Shown here piece after piece: positions 8,073 to 16,144 of a DNA stretch of 64,000 bases (position 1 is the first letter of the stretch; each line of letters starts with the position of its first letter). The position numbers and the translations under genes are program-made. Location: positions 62,001 to 126,000 of the forward strand of contig NZ_JAOOPY010000009.1 of assembly GCF_025486315.1 (NCBI RefSeq). Direction: 5' to 3'. The DNA is from Variovorax sp. N23 (GTDB lineage Bacteria; Pseudomonadota; Gammaproteobacteria; Burkholderiales; Burkholderiaceae_C). The notes beneath the pieces are model-generated. The model saw only the letters and a list, made by a program, of their open reading frames with translations, did no database searches and was not told where the DNA came from.

Positions 8073-8966
8073 TCAGAGCGTCTGGAAGTCGATGCGGTCG
8101 ACCATTTGCGCCTTGCAGAAGAAGTCGGCGCTGCGCTTGAACCAGGTCTCGTGGGCTGCAGCCCTTGACGGGTGATTTCGCAGCGCGTTGCGCATGGCGC
8201 TGCCGCTGGAGAAACCTAGCGGCCGATAGATGTCTGCGTCGCGGTAAGCCAGCGGGTTGTACATGAGGCTGGTGAAATACTTGAACAGATTGATCACCTT
8301 GCCGGAAATCTCGCTTCGGGCAGCTTCCGCGTCGGGGCTTTCGGCAATTGCTTCTTCATACAGCCTTCGCACCACGTCACGCCCGAACGAGACATGCCTC
8401 GACTCGTCTACGTGATGCTGGTAATTTATTTCCTTCAGGATCGGGACGATTTCGTTGTTGACGCCCACCCTGTGGTTATAAAAATCGACGAATTCCTCGA
8501 ATATCAACGTACTCGCGAACATGTAGAGATCGTTGTGAGGATGCGGCGCATCATTTCGCCCCGCGTCGAATTTCAGGTTCGGGTATATTTTTCCGGCGTA
8601 ATCCAGACAGGCTTTCGCGAAGAACCACATGTGGAAATTTTCCTCGCCTATAAATACATGAAGATATTCAGAGATATCCTTGTATTTTTCTTCATAGATG
8701 CATCTGCTGGAAAACTCGAGCACGCCTCGTATTCCATGCACATTGAGACTGAAAAAGTTAACCGACTCCCATTTGCTCAAGGCACGGACCTGCTCGCTGG
8801 AAAGAATTTCGTGAAATTCCGTGCCGTGCGTTGTCAGCAATTCCTCGTTGCACCACAAGGTATCTTCTTCGATGCTGGAAGGCCACTCGAATCGCTCGTA
8901 AGGATCGTGCGACTTGTTTTTCGAGAGGTCTATCAGCCTGGCCATGCGCGTGTTGTCGATCTTCAT
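8073..8966 (-). CDS. AurF-like non-haem di-iron oxygenase (candidate N-oxygenase)
   Basis: 297 residues, helical, with the metal-ligand pattern of the AurF family: Glu109-x-x-His112 (IGEENFH), Glu158 (IFEEF) and His184/Glu188/His191 (HHVDESRH). The H-x3-E-x2-H spacing is the same as in AurF. Family members oxidise an amine to hydroxylamine or nitro, and some act on carrier-bound substrates. GGAGACGGA precedes the ATG. The gene sits 20 bases after the ACP gene and 28 bases before the flavoenzyme gene, suggesting that an aminoacyl-ACP is its substrate. Base composition here is clearly less GC-rich than in the flanking core genome. Confidence 0.85.
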   Translation of the reverse strand: MKIDNTRMARLIDLSKNKSHDPYERFEWPSSIEEDTLWCNEELLTTHGTEFHEILSSEQVRALSKWESVNFFSLNVHGIRGVLEFSSRCIYEEKYKDISEYLHVFIGEENFHMWFFAKACLDYAGKIYPNLKFDAGRNDAPHPHNDLYMFASTLIFEEFVDFYNHRVGVNNEIVPILKEINYQHHVDESRHVSFGRDVVRRLYEEAIAESPDAEAARSEISGKVINLFKYFTSLMYNPLAYRDADIYRPLGFSSGSAMRNALRNHPSRAAAHETWFKRSADFFCKAQMVDRIDFQTL

Positions 8967-8986
8967 TTTTCCGTCTCCAAGCGAAT

Positions 8987-9250
8987 TCAGGCGATTTCCT
9001 TTGAAACTCTCCGATTCACAAATTCCGTAATTGAATCGACGCGGCGCAGGGTTTCGACGGATATCTGCGAAGAAACATCGCTTTCCACGATCTCATTGAT
9101 GAACATGATGAAATCAAGGAACTGCATGCTGTCGAGGATTCGGCTCTCTATGAGGTCGGAATTTTTTATGACCTCGGGAGCAACCCCCTTGTTTTCGACG
9201 ATCCACTCGATGATTCGGGATTCCGTATCCATGCTTGTCTGGTTTTGCAT
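8987..9250 (-). CDS. Free-standing acyl/peptidyl carrier protein
   Basis: 87 acidic residues with the phosphopantetheine attachment motif RILDSMQFLDFI, the modified residue being Ser41. The predicted helices before and after it fit the four-helix carrier fold. An alternative ATG lies six codons downstream (9232). It is the only carrier protein in the visible cluster, with three possible partners: the SerRS-like ligase (aminoacyl loading), the FAAL (fatty-acyl loading) and the phosphopantetheinyl transferase (priming). Whether both acyl donors use this one carrier, or a second carrier lies beyond the left edge, is open. Confidence 0.9.
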   Translation of the reverse strand: MQNQTSMDTESRIIEWIVENKGVAPEVIKNSDLIESRILDSMQFLDFIMFINEIVESDVSSQISVETLRRVDSITEFVNRRVSKEIA

Positions 9251-9277
9251 AATTGGCTTTCGGTTTGGATGACGATT

Positions 9278-10270
9278 TCAGTGCTTTCGAGCCACGATGA
9301 TGCTCAAGCCACTGCTGTCCCTGGTTTTTACTTCCGGCTCCGAAAATCCCGCTTCGAGAATAAGTTCCTGCATATCCCGAAGGGTCCAGCTGCGGCCGCC
9401 ATCCCACAGGGCCAGTGCCGAAAGATTGTGCAAGGTGGTGAAATGCGGAGAGCGCCGGTCGTCATTCAGAAAATAGCCCTGAATGACCAGCGCTCCTCCT
9501 TGGCGCAAAGCAGATTTGGCCCTGTCCAGCATGGACCGGCAGTTGCTCGCGCTTTCCTGATGCAATACGTTTGAAAAAAGAATGGCATCGGCGTATTCAC
9601 CGAATTCGTCAACCCGGTAGTCGATGGCCCGGGTGTCGATCTGCTTGCTCAATCCGTGCTTGGCAACGGTTTCTTCGGTGATGCGCAAGACACTGGCAAG
9701 GTCGAGAATCGTCGCCCGGGTCTCTGCCCGCGCTTTGCAGAGTGCAATGGTGTAGGTTCCCGCGCCGCCGCCAACGTCGATGAACCTGGTCACTGGCACG
9801 TCATTTAGCGCCTGTGCGAATTGCGCGCTTGAACGCGACGCGAACTCATGCATGCCGAGAATGAAGTCACGCATGAACTCCGGATCCTTTCCCAGCCACT
9901 TGGCCTGATCGTCGGTGGTCTCGCCATTTCTTATGGCTGTGGACAATTCGATCCAGGGACTTTTCCAGCGGCTCATGATCTTGATCCAATGAATCAGCGT
10001 TTCTCCGGTTGCGGTGGTCATGAATCTCTGGGCGCACTCTTCGTTCTTGTATTCGCCGTTGCAGAACGAAAGAATCTTCAGTGCGACGGCGCTGTCCAGG
10101 AGTCGCTCCAACGCATCTTCCGGGCATTCAAGCTGCTCGGCGAGTGCCGCACAGGTCTTTGGCCCGGAAGCCAGGAGCTCCGGCACACCGAGCTCGGCCA
10201 ATGCGTAGAGTGGCTGCCCTTCCCAGTGGCCGAATGCCAGTTTGGAAAAAGTCATGAATCCGATATCCAT
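9278..10270 (-). CDS. SAM-dependent O-methyltransferase-like protein
   Basis: 330 residues. An N-terminal winged-helix/dimerisation part (about 10-100) is followed by a Rossmann methyltransferase domain with DVGGGAGT at 165-172. This layout is typical of the acetylserotonin/plant-type O-methyltransferase family (Methyltransf_2) used in many bacterial natural-product pathways. The ATG at 10270 is preceded by GGAG at seven bases. An in-frame ATG six codons upstream is less well placed. The acceptor is unknown. In a pathway with an N-oxygenase, an N-hydroxyl or enol oxygen is a reasonable guess, but that is inference. The gene is the second of the operon, between the permease and ACP genes. Confidence 0.8.
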   Translation of the reverse strand: MDIGFMTFSKLAFGHWEGQPLYALAELGVPELLASGPKTCAALAEQLECPEDALERLLDSAVALKILSFCNGEYKNEECAQRFMTTATGETLIHWIKIMSRWKSPWIELSTAIRNGETTDDQAKWLGKDPEFMRDFILGMHEFASRSSAQFAQALNDVPVTRFIDVGGGAGTYTIALCKARAETRATILDLASVLRITEETVAKHGLSKQIDTRAIDYRVDEFGEYADAILFSNVLHQESASNCRSMLDRAKSALRQGGALVIQGYFLNDDRRSPHFTTLHNLSALALWDGGRSWTLRDMQELILEAGFSEPEVKTRDSSGLSIIVARKH

Positions 10271-10324
10271 CGATCTACTCCAGTCCAATGAAATTAGAAA
10301 CCTTGGCAGCTTTTTTGTTGAAAT

Positions 10325-11089
10325 TCAGAACCAGTATTTGATGGCGTAGACCACGCTCATCAAAGTTCCTGCAATGATCACAAAGTACCTGACGTAATTG
10401 GCAGGAAGCACGCGAATCAGAAGACCTCCGGCATATCCTCCTGCAATCGCGCCCCCCAGCATGTAAAGGGTTTCGTGCCACTGCACCATGCCTTTGCTGA
10501 TGAATATGACAATTGCGGTGAAGGTCACCCATGTCGCCAGAAGATTCTTGAGGACCTTGATGGCCCGGATGTCATTTGGCTCGGTGATTGCCAGAACAGC
10601 CGTCAAAATCACGCCGAGGCCCGCGCCGAAAAAACCGCCATAAACCGATGCTGCTGCCAGTGCCGCCACGCCTTTGGTTGAACTTGGCGTCTCCGGCTTT
10701 GTTTTTCTACGCAATGACCATGCTTGTATCCGGGGGGCAAACGCGAAGAGCAATGTCGCAAACGCGATCAATGCGGGAACGGGAAGAACGAAAAACCGCT
10801 CGGGTATCACCATCAAGACGAATGCTCCCATCGCACCACCGCATATTCCGGCGGCGGTCAGGTAGAGCAGTCGGCGATCGAAGGAGGGCAGCTTTTCGCG
10901 ATCTGCGAACGCCGCAATCAGGTGCCCGGGAAATACCGCAACTGCATTCGATGCATTGGCAACGACAGGGGTCAGCCCTGCCGCGAGCATGGCGGGAAAA
11001 GTGATCAGCGTTGCGCCCCCCGCAAGCGCATTCATTAATCCGCCAATAATTCCGACGCCCACCAGCAAGACGCCTATACGCCAATCCAT
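10325..11089 (-). CDS. TauE/SafE-family membrane permease
   Basis: 254 residues with about eight hydrophobic segments in two halves and the N-terminal NALAGGATLITFPAML and NASNAVAVFPGH repeats typical of the TauE/SafE (sulfite/anion exporter) family. The C-terminal half repeats the pattern (GGFFGAGLGVIL). It is the first gene of the biosynthetic operon and has a GGAG site before its ATG. Members export sulfite, sulfoacetate and other small organic anions, so it may excrete the product or a toxic side product. No regulator lies between it and the probable operon promoter. Confidence 0.85.
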   Translation of the reverse strand: MDWRIGVLLVGVGIIGGLMNALAGGATLITFPAMLAAGLTPVVANASNAVAVFPGHLIAAFADREKLPSFDRRLLYLTAAGICGGAMGAFVLMVIPERFFVLPVPALIAFATLLFAFAPRIQAWSLRRKTKPETPSSTKGVAALAAASVYGGFFGAGLGVILTAVLAITEPNDIRAIKVLKNLLATWVTFTAIVIFISKGMVQWHETLYMLGGAIAGGYAGGLLIRVLPANYVRYFVIIAGTLMSVVYAIKYWF

Positions 11090-11417
11090 TCGCGATGCTC
11101 CAGTTTTATTCTCGATTTATTTTAATTTAGTGAGAACTCCTCCGCAGGTCTTGAACGTTTGTGACCGTCACACGCCGACCGCATCCTCAGGTGATTCTTG
11201 GCTCGCCTTTAGAGAGGCGGTGTTCGTTCAACGGGCACGGCATGTGCGCCTGCGTATCTGAAGGATGTCTTCTTGCGCCTGCCCACTCCCCGAAGCCGTA
11301 TCGACGAACAACCGCCATACCGCTGCAACAAATTAGCAGGCGGCCCCCGGCGGATCGTGAGGACTTACGTTTATCCACGCCCGCTTTGCGCGCCTTTCGA
11401 GCACGGCCAAAACTCTC
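11090..11417. promoter_or_regulatory. Intergenic region upstream of the biosynthetic operon
   Basis: 328 bases without a convincing gene between the operon's first gene and the stop of a LysR gene that reads the same way. The first 50 bases are strikingly AT-rich for this window, for example the run TTTATTTTAATTTAG around 11115-11129. This suits a promoter reading leftward, although no clean -35/-10 pair could be assigned. The rest (about 11180-11417) is ordinary high-GC sequence in which I see nothing. Confidence 0.5.
11160..11172. promoter_or_regulatory. Perfect palindrome TGTGAC-C-GTCACA, candidate operator
   Basis: Six-base arms TGTGAC/GTCACA around a single C, 71 bases upstream of the permease start and just above the AT-rich promoter-like stretch. 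The arms resemble half-sites of CRP/FNR-family proteins, but the spacer is three bases rather than the usual six between TGTGA and TCACA, so the cognate protein is unclear. One occurrence only; chance is possible. Confidence 0.35.
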
Positions 11418-12335
11418 TCAGTCTCTGATCGCCGCCGCATCGGCCTGCGCCTCGCCCACGATCCAGGCGCGGAAGGCCAGCAGCAGCGGCACCTGCGCGC
11501 GCGACTCGGGGTAGACGAGGTAATAGGCGTCGTCGCTGGTCAGCGCCTGGGGGAACAGCACGGTCAGCGCGCCGGCGGCGATCTCGGCCTCGACCAGGAA
11601 GCTGGGCAGCAGCGCCGCGCCGAGCCCCGACACGGCCGCCTGCGCGATCATCGCGAACTGCTCGAAGCGCGGCCCGCGCAGCGCCGGCGCACCGGCCACG
11701 CCGACCTGCTCGAACCATTCCGCCCACTGGGTCGGCCGGGTGCTCTGCTGCAGCAGCACGACCGCCGCCAGGTCTTCCGGCTGCCGAATGGCATGGCGTG
11801 CGGCGAAGGCCGGGCTGCAGACCGGCACCACCGCCTCGTGCATCAGATAGGCGCAGGCCGCGCCGGCCCAGTGCGGTGCGCCGAAGTGGATCGCCGCGTC
11901 GAAGGGCTCCTGCGCGAAGTCGAAAGGCTCGGAGCGCGCCGCGAAATTCACCGTGACTTCCGGATGCCGTTCGACGAAGCCGCCCAGGCGCGGGATCAGC
12001 CAGCGCGTGCCCAGCGTGGGCAGCACGGCCAGGTTGAGCAGCCCGCCGCCGGCCGACGCCATCACCTTCTGGCTGGCGCCCGACAGTTGCTGCAGCACGG
12101 CGCGCACGTCGGCCGCATAGACGCGGCCGATGTCGGTAAGCACGATGCGCTGGCGCACGCGATGGAACAGCGCGATGCCCAGCTGCTGCTCGAGCTGGCG
12201 GATCTGCCGCGACACCGCGCTCTGCGTGAGGTGCAGCTCGTCCGCCGCGCGCGAGATGCTGTGGTGCCGCGCGGCCGCCTCGAAGGCGAGCAGGTCGGCG
12301 ACCGGCGGGAGGAAGGATTTTTTGAACATCGTCAT
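11418..12335 (-). CDS. LysR-family transcriptional regulator (GcvA-like)
   Basis: About 305 residues. The N-terminal winged helix includes SISRAADELHLTQSAVSRQIRQ, and the C-terminal substrate-binding domain ends YYLVYPESRAQVPLLLAFRAW, a GcvA-type ending. Two ATGs two codons apart (12335 and 12329) are both possible, and neither has a clear ribosome site. The gene is divergent from the aldehyde dehydrogenase/TPP-enzyme pair, with about 170 bases between them, so it probably controls that pair. Control of the biosynthetic operon downstream on the same strand is less likely but cannot be ruled out. Confidence 0.85.
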   Translation of the reverse strand: MTMFKKSFLPPVADLLAFEAAARHHSISRAADELHLTQSAVSRQIRQLEQQLGIALFHRVRQRIVLTDIGRVYAADVRAVLQQLSGASQKVMASAGGGLLNLAVLPTLGTRWLIPRLGGFVERHPEVTVNFAARSEPFDFAQEPFDAAIHFGAPHWAGAACAYLMHEAVVPVCSPAFAARHAIRQPEDLAAVVLLQQSTRPTQWAEWFEQVGVAGAPALRGPRFEQFAMIAQAAVSGLGAALLPSFLVEAEIAAGALTVLFPQALTSDDAYYLVYPESRAQVPLLLAFRAWIVGEAQADAAAIRD

Positions 12336-12503
12336 TCGGAGGGGGAATGAAGCGCTGAACGGGTGAGCGCTCCACCATGAGCGCGCCGCCTCGTTTTTCT
12401 TGAGTTCATTCTCCCTCAGCATCAACTCCTTCCGCATTTTCGCTATGCAAGCCGGCCGAGGTGGCGGACAGTCTCGCTGTCGCCTTTCTTGCCGGACCCT
12501 GCC

Positions 12504-14054
12504 ATGTCGAACGCCGCCCACGCCGCCACCCCCTCCTCCCTGCCGACCGAGGTCGACCAGCTGCTGCAGCGCCTCGGCGTACCGCGCGACGCCACCACCG
12601 GCGGTTCGCTGCCGGTGCGCTCGCCCATCACCGGCGAGAAGATCGCTTCCGTCGCGGAGACCTCCACCGCCCAGGCCACCGCGGCCATCGGCCGTGCCCA
12701 CGCCGCGTACCTGCAATGGCGCAACGTGCCGGCACCTCGCCGCGGCGAACTGGTGCGCCTGCTCGGCGAAGAGCTGCGCCTGCACAAGGCCGACCTCGGC
12801 CGGCTGGTGACGCTCGAAGTCGGCAAGGTGCCCTCGGAAGGCGCCGGCGAGGTGCAGGAAATGATCGACATCTGCGACTTCGCCGTCGGCCTGTCGCGCC
12901 AGCTCTACGGCCTGACCATTGCCACCGAGCGCGCCGAGCACCGGATGATGGAAACTTGGCATCCGCTGGGCGTGGTCGGCGTCATCTCGGCCTTCAACTT
13001 CCCGGTGGCGGTGTGGTCGTGGAACGCGGCGCTGGCGCTGGTCTGCGGTGATTCGGTGGTGTGGAAGCCGTCCGAGAAGACGCCGCTGACCGCGCTCGCC
13101 ACGCACGCCATCGCCCAGCGCGCCATCGCCCGCTTCGGCAGCGATGCGCCCGAGGGCCTGCTCGAACTGCTGATCGGCCAGCGTGACATCGGCGAGGTGC
13201 TGGTCGACGACCACCGCGTGCCGGTGCTCTCGGCCACCGGCTCGACCGCGATGGGCCGCCAGGTGGCGCCCAAGCTGGCCGCACGTTTCGCTCGCGCCAT
13301 CCTCGAACTGGGCGGCAACAACGCGGCCATCGTGGCGCCGTCGGCCGACCTCGACCTCGCGCTGCGCGGCATCGCCTTCGCCGCCATGGGCACGGCCGGC
13401 CAGCGCTGCACCACGCTGCGCCGCCTGTTCGTGCACGACAGCGTGTACGACGTGCTGGTGCCCAAGCTGGCCAAGGTCTACGGCAGCATGCAGGTCGGCG
13501 ACCCGCGCGAGGCCGGCACGCTGGTCGGCCCGCTGATCGACCGCGCCGCCTTCGACGGCATGCAGAAGGCACTGGGCGAATGCCGCGAGATCGGCGCGAC
13601 CGTGCACGGCGGCCAGCGCGTCGAGGGCATCGGCACGCAAGACGCCTACTACGCGCGTCCCGCGCTGGTCGAACTGAGCTCGCATGCCGGCCCGGCACTG
13701 CGCGAGACCTTCGCGCCCATCCTCTACGTCGTGCGCTATTCGACCTTCGACGAGGCCATCGCATGGCACAACGCGGTGGGCGCGGGCCTGTCGTCGTCGA
13801 TCTTCACGCTCGACATGCGCGAGGCCGAGCGCTTCATGTCGGCGGCGGGGTCCGACTGCGGCATCGCCAACGTGAACATCGGTCCGAGCGGCGCGGAGAT
13901 CGGCGGCGCCTTCGGTGGCGAGAAGGAAACCGGCGGCGGGCGCGAGGCCGGCTCTGACGCCTGGAAGGCCTACATGCGCCGCGCTACCAATACCATCAAC
14001 TACTCGACCACCCTGCCGCTCGCGCAAGGCGTCACCTTCGACATCGGCGACTGA
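12504..14054 (+). CDS. Aldehyde dehydrogenase, alpha-aminoadipic semialdehyde dehydrogenase (ALDH7) type
   Basis: 516 residues with NAD-dependent aldehyde dehydrogenase motifs: catalytic Glu268 in ELGG, nucleophile Cys302 in GQRCTTLRRLF, and the FNFPVAVW substrate/cofactor segment near 165. The GQRCTTLRR sequence and the C-terminal GGEKETGGGREAGSDAWK region are characteristic of the ALDH7/L-aminoadipate-semialdehyde dehydrogenase group, which works in lysine catabolism. It is followed after seven bases by a TPP-enzyme gene and is divergent from a LysR gene. Because the partner is not a known lysine enzyme, the physiological aldehyde may be something else. Confidence 0.8.
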   Translation: MSNAAHAATPSSLPTEVDQLLQRLGVPRDATTGGSLPVRSPITGEKIASVAETSTAQATAAIGRAHAAYLQWRNVPAPRRGELVRLLGEELRLHKADLGRLVTLEVGKVPSEGAGEVQEMIDICDFAVGLSRQLYGLTIATERAEHRMMETWHPLGVVGVISAFNFPVAVWSWNAALALVCGDSVVWKPSEKTPLTALATHAIAQRAIARFGSDAPEGLLELLIGQRDIGEVLVDDHRVPVLSATGSTAMGRQVAPKLAARFARAILELGGNNAAIVAPSADLDLALRGIAFAAMGTAGQRCTTLRRLFVHDSVYDVLVPKLAKVYGSMQVGDPREAGTLVGPLIDRAAFDGMQKALGECREIGATVHGGQRVEGIGTQDAYYARPALVELSSHAGPALRETFAPILYVVRYSTFDEAIAWHNAVGAGLSSSIFTLDMREAERFMSAAGSDCGIANVNIGPSGAEIGGAFGGEKETGGGREAGSDAWKAYMRRATNTINYSTTLPLAQGVTFDIGD

Positions 14055-14061
14055 TATTTTC

Positions 14062-15741
14062 ATGACGACACTCACACCCCGCACTGGCGGCCAGATCCTG
14101 GTCGACCAACTCATCACCCACGGCGTCGAGCAGCTGTTCTGCGTGCCCGGCGAGAGCTTTCTCGCGGTGCTCGATGCGCTGCACGACGCCTCGATCGCCG
14201 TGACCGTCTGCCGCCAGGAAGGCGGCGCGGCCATGATGGCCGAGGCGCAGGGCAAGCTCACCGGCAAGCCGGGCGTCTGCTTCGTCACGCGCGGGCCGGG
14301 CGCGACCAACGCATCGGCCGGCGTGCACATCGCGCACCAGGACTCGACGCCGCTGCTGCTCTTCGTCGGCCAGGTCGCGCGCGACGCGCTGGGCCGCGAG
14401 GCCTTCCAGGAACTCGACTACGGCGCGGTCTTCGGCAGCATGGCCAAGTGGGTGGTGCAGATCGACGACCCGGCGCGCGTGCCTGAACTCATCTCGCGCG
14501 CCTTCCACGTCGCGACCTCCGGCCGGCCCGGTCCGGTGGTCATTGCGCTGCCGGAAGACATGCTGACCGAGGCCGCCACGGTTGCCGACGCCCTGCCTTA
14601 CGCCGTGGCGGAAACGCACCCGGGCGCAGCGCAGATCGCCGAGCTGCAGCAGCGCATCGAGGCGGCGGAGCGGCCGGTGGTCATCCTCGGCGGCAGCCGC
14701 TGGTCCGACGCCGCGGTGCAGCAGTTCGCCGGCTTCGCCGACGCCTTCGCGCTGCCGGTGTACTGCTCGTTCCGGCGGCAGATGCTGTTCAGCGCGAAGC
14801 ACCCGTCGTACGGTGGCGACCTGGGGCTGGGTGCGAACCCGAAGCTGCTGCAGGCGATCCGCGCGTCGGATCTGATGCTGCTGGTCGGCGGACGCCTGTC
14901 GGAAGTGCCGTCGCAGGGCTACGAGCTGATCGGCATCCCGACGCCGCAGCAGGCGCTGGTGCACGTGAATGCCGACGCCGACGAGCTGGGCAAGCTGTAT
15001 CGCGCCACGCAGGCCATCCACGCGACGCCGCAGGCCTTCGCGGCGGCGGTCGCGTCGCTGCGGCCTTCGGCGCCGCCGACATGGGCCGCCGCCACCGCCC
15101 AGGCGCACCAGGACTTCCTGGCCTGGAGCGACCCGGCGCCGATCCGCATCCCCGGCCCGATGCAGATGGGCGAGGTCATGACGCACCTGCGCGAGGTGCT
15201 GCCAGCCGACACCATCTTCTGCAACGGCGCGGGCAACTTCGCCACCTGGGTGCACCGCTTCTGGCCCTTCACCACCTTCGCGAGCCAGTTGGCCCCCACC
15301 AGTGGCTCGATGGGCTACGGCCTGCCGGCGGGTGTGGGCGGCAAGCGCCTGTGGCCGCAGCGCGAAGTGGTCGTGTTCGCCGGTGACGGCGACTTCCTGA
15401 TGCACGGCCAGGAATTCGCGACCGCGGTGCAGTACGGCCTGCCCATCATCGTGGTCCTGCTCGACAACGCGATGTACGGCACGATCCGCATGCACCAGGA
15501 GAAGCACTACCCCGGCCGCATCAGCGCCACCCAGTTGAAGAACCCCGACTTCCGCGGCTACGCCGAGGTGTTCGGCGGGCACGGCGAACGGGTGACGAGC
15601 ACGGAAGAGTTCGGCCCGGCGCTGGCGCGCGCGCGGGCCAGCGGCAAGCCGGCCATCCTGCACTGCCTGCTGGACCCCGAAGCCATCACGCCCGGCAGCA
15701 CGTTGCAGAGCATCCGCAACGCCGCGCTGGCGGCGGGCTGA
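14062..15741 (+). CDS. Thiamine-diphosphate enzyme, acetolactate synthase-like
   Basis: 559 residues in the usual three-domain TPP-enzyme order. The N-terminal Pyr domain has CRQEGGAAMMAEA with catalytic Glu53. A central domain follows, and the C-terminal PP domain has GDGDFLMHG about 27 residues before LLDNAMYG, which binds the Mg-diphosphate. It resembles uncharacterised acetolactate-synthase/benzoylformate-decarboxylase-like proteins rather than IlvB or IlvG. Only seven bases separate it from the aldehyde dehydrogenase gene, suggesting decarboxylation of a 2-oxoacid to an aldehyde that the neighbour oxidises. The substrate is not assignable. A terminator hairpin follows at 15958. Confidence 0.8.
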   Translation: MTTLTPRTGGQILVDQLITHGVEQLFCVPGESFLAVLDALHDASIAVTVCRQEGGAAMMAEAQGKLTGKPGVCFVTRGPGATNASAGVHIAHQDSTPLLLFVGQVARDALGREAFQELDYGAVFGSMAKWVVQIDDPARVPELISRAFHVATSGRPGPVVIALPEDMLTEAATVADALPYAVAETHPGAAQIAELQQRIEAAERPVVILGGSRWSDAAVQQFAGFADAFALPVYCSFRRQMLFSAKHPSYGGDLGLGANPKLLQAIRASDLMLLVGGRLSEVPSQGYELIGIPTPQQALVHVNADADELGKLYRATQAIHATPQAFAAAVASLRPSAPPTWAAATAQAHQDFLAWSDPAPIRIPGPMQMGEVMTHLREVLPADTIFCNGAGNFATWVHRFWPFTTFASQLAPTSGSMGYGLPAGVGGKRLWPQREVVVFAGDGDFLMHGQEFATAVQYGLPIIVVLLDNAMYGTIRMHQEKHYPGRISATQLKNPDFRGYAEVFGGHGERVTSTEEFGPALARARASGKPAILHCLLDPEAITPGSTLQSIRNAALAAG

Positions 15742-16144
15742 GGGGAAAATTCCTCACGCTTTGGAACACTTCTGGGAGAAGCAGGTGTCTACCAACGGGT
15801 TATTCCCAATGCACTGCCTCGGTGCACACCCTAAAGTTGCGCCACTCGCAAACGGGCCCTGCCCGCCGCGCGGGGTGCCGAGGAGACAAAGCTTTCGCCC
15901 AGAACTCGAAGAACCCGAGACAACAGGCTTCCACAGAGGGGCCGCAAAAAATGAAGAAAGACGCCGCTGGACGGCGTCTTTTTTTTGCCTGCGCGGATGC
16001 AGTCGCCGTTGAAGCGGGCCTCATTGTGGTGCGCGGCCTACAGTGGCGCGCACAAGGCCCGGAAACACGACGAAGTTCACAGAAAGTATTTCCCGCAGAA
16101 CGGATACCCGGCGGAAGATCCACAGACCCCTTCAAGGAGCTGCG
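15742..16144. other. Gene-poor stretch with one terminator
   Basis: About 400 bases between the TPP-enzyme gene and the small protein gene at 16145. Apart from the hairpin terminator at 15958-15986, no RNA gene or coding pattern is convincing. Frames open across it lack ribosome sites and the codon bias of the neighbours. Confidence 0.5.
15958..15986 (+). terminator. Rho-independent terminator after the ALDH/TPP operon
   Basis: Nine-base perfect stem AAGACGCCG/CGGCGTCTT with a five-base loop, followed by a run of eight T on the plus strand. It lies about 215 bases after the TPP-enzyme stop and is the clearest intrinsic terminator in the window. Confidence 0.9.

Noticed and set aside
11418..14330. 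970-residue minus-strand frame
   Set aside because: Only the last 305 residues (LysR) are real. The first part is antisense to the aldehyde dehydrogenase gene.
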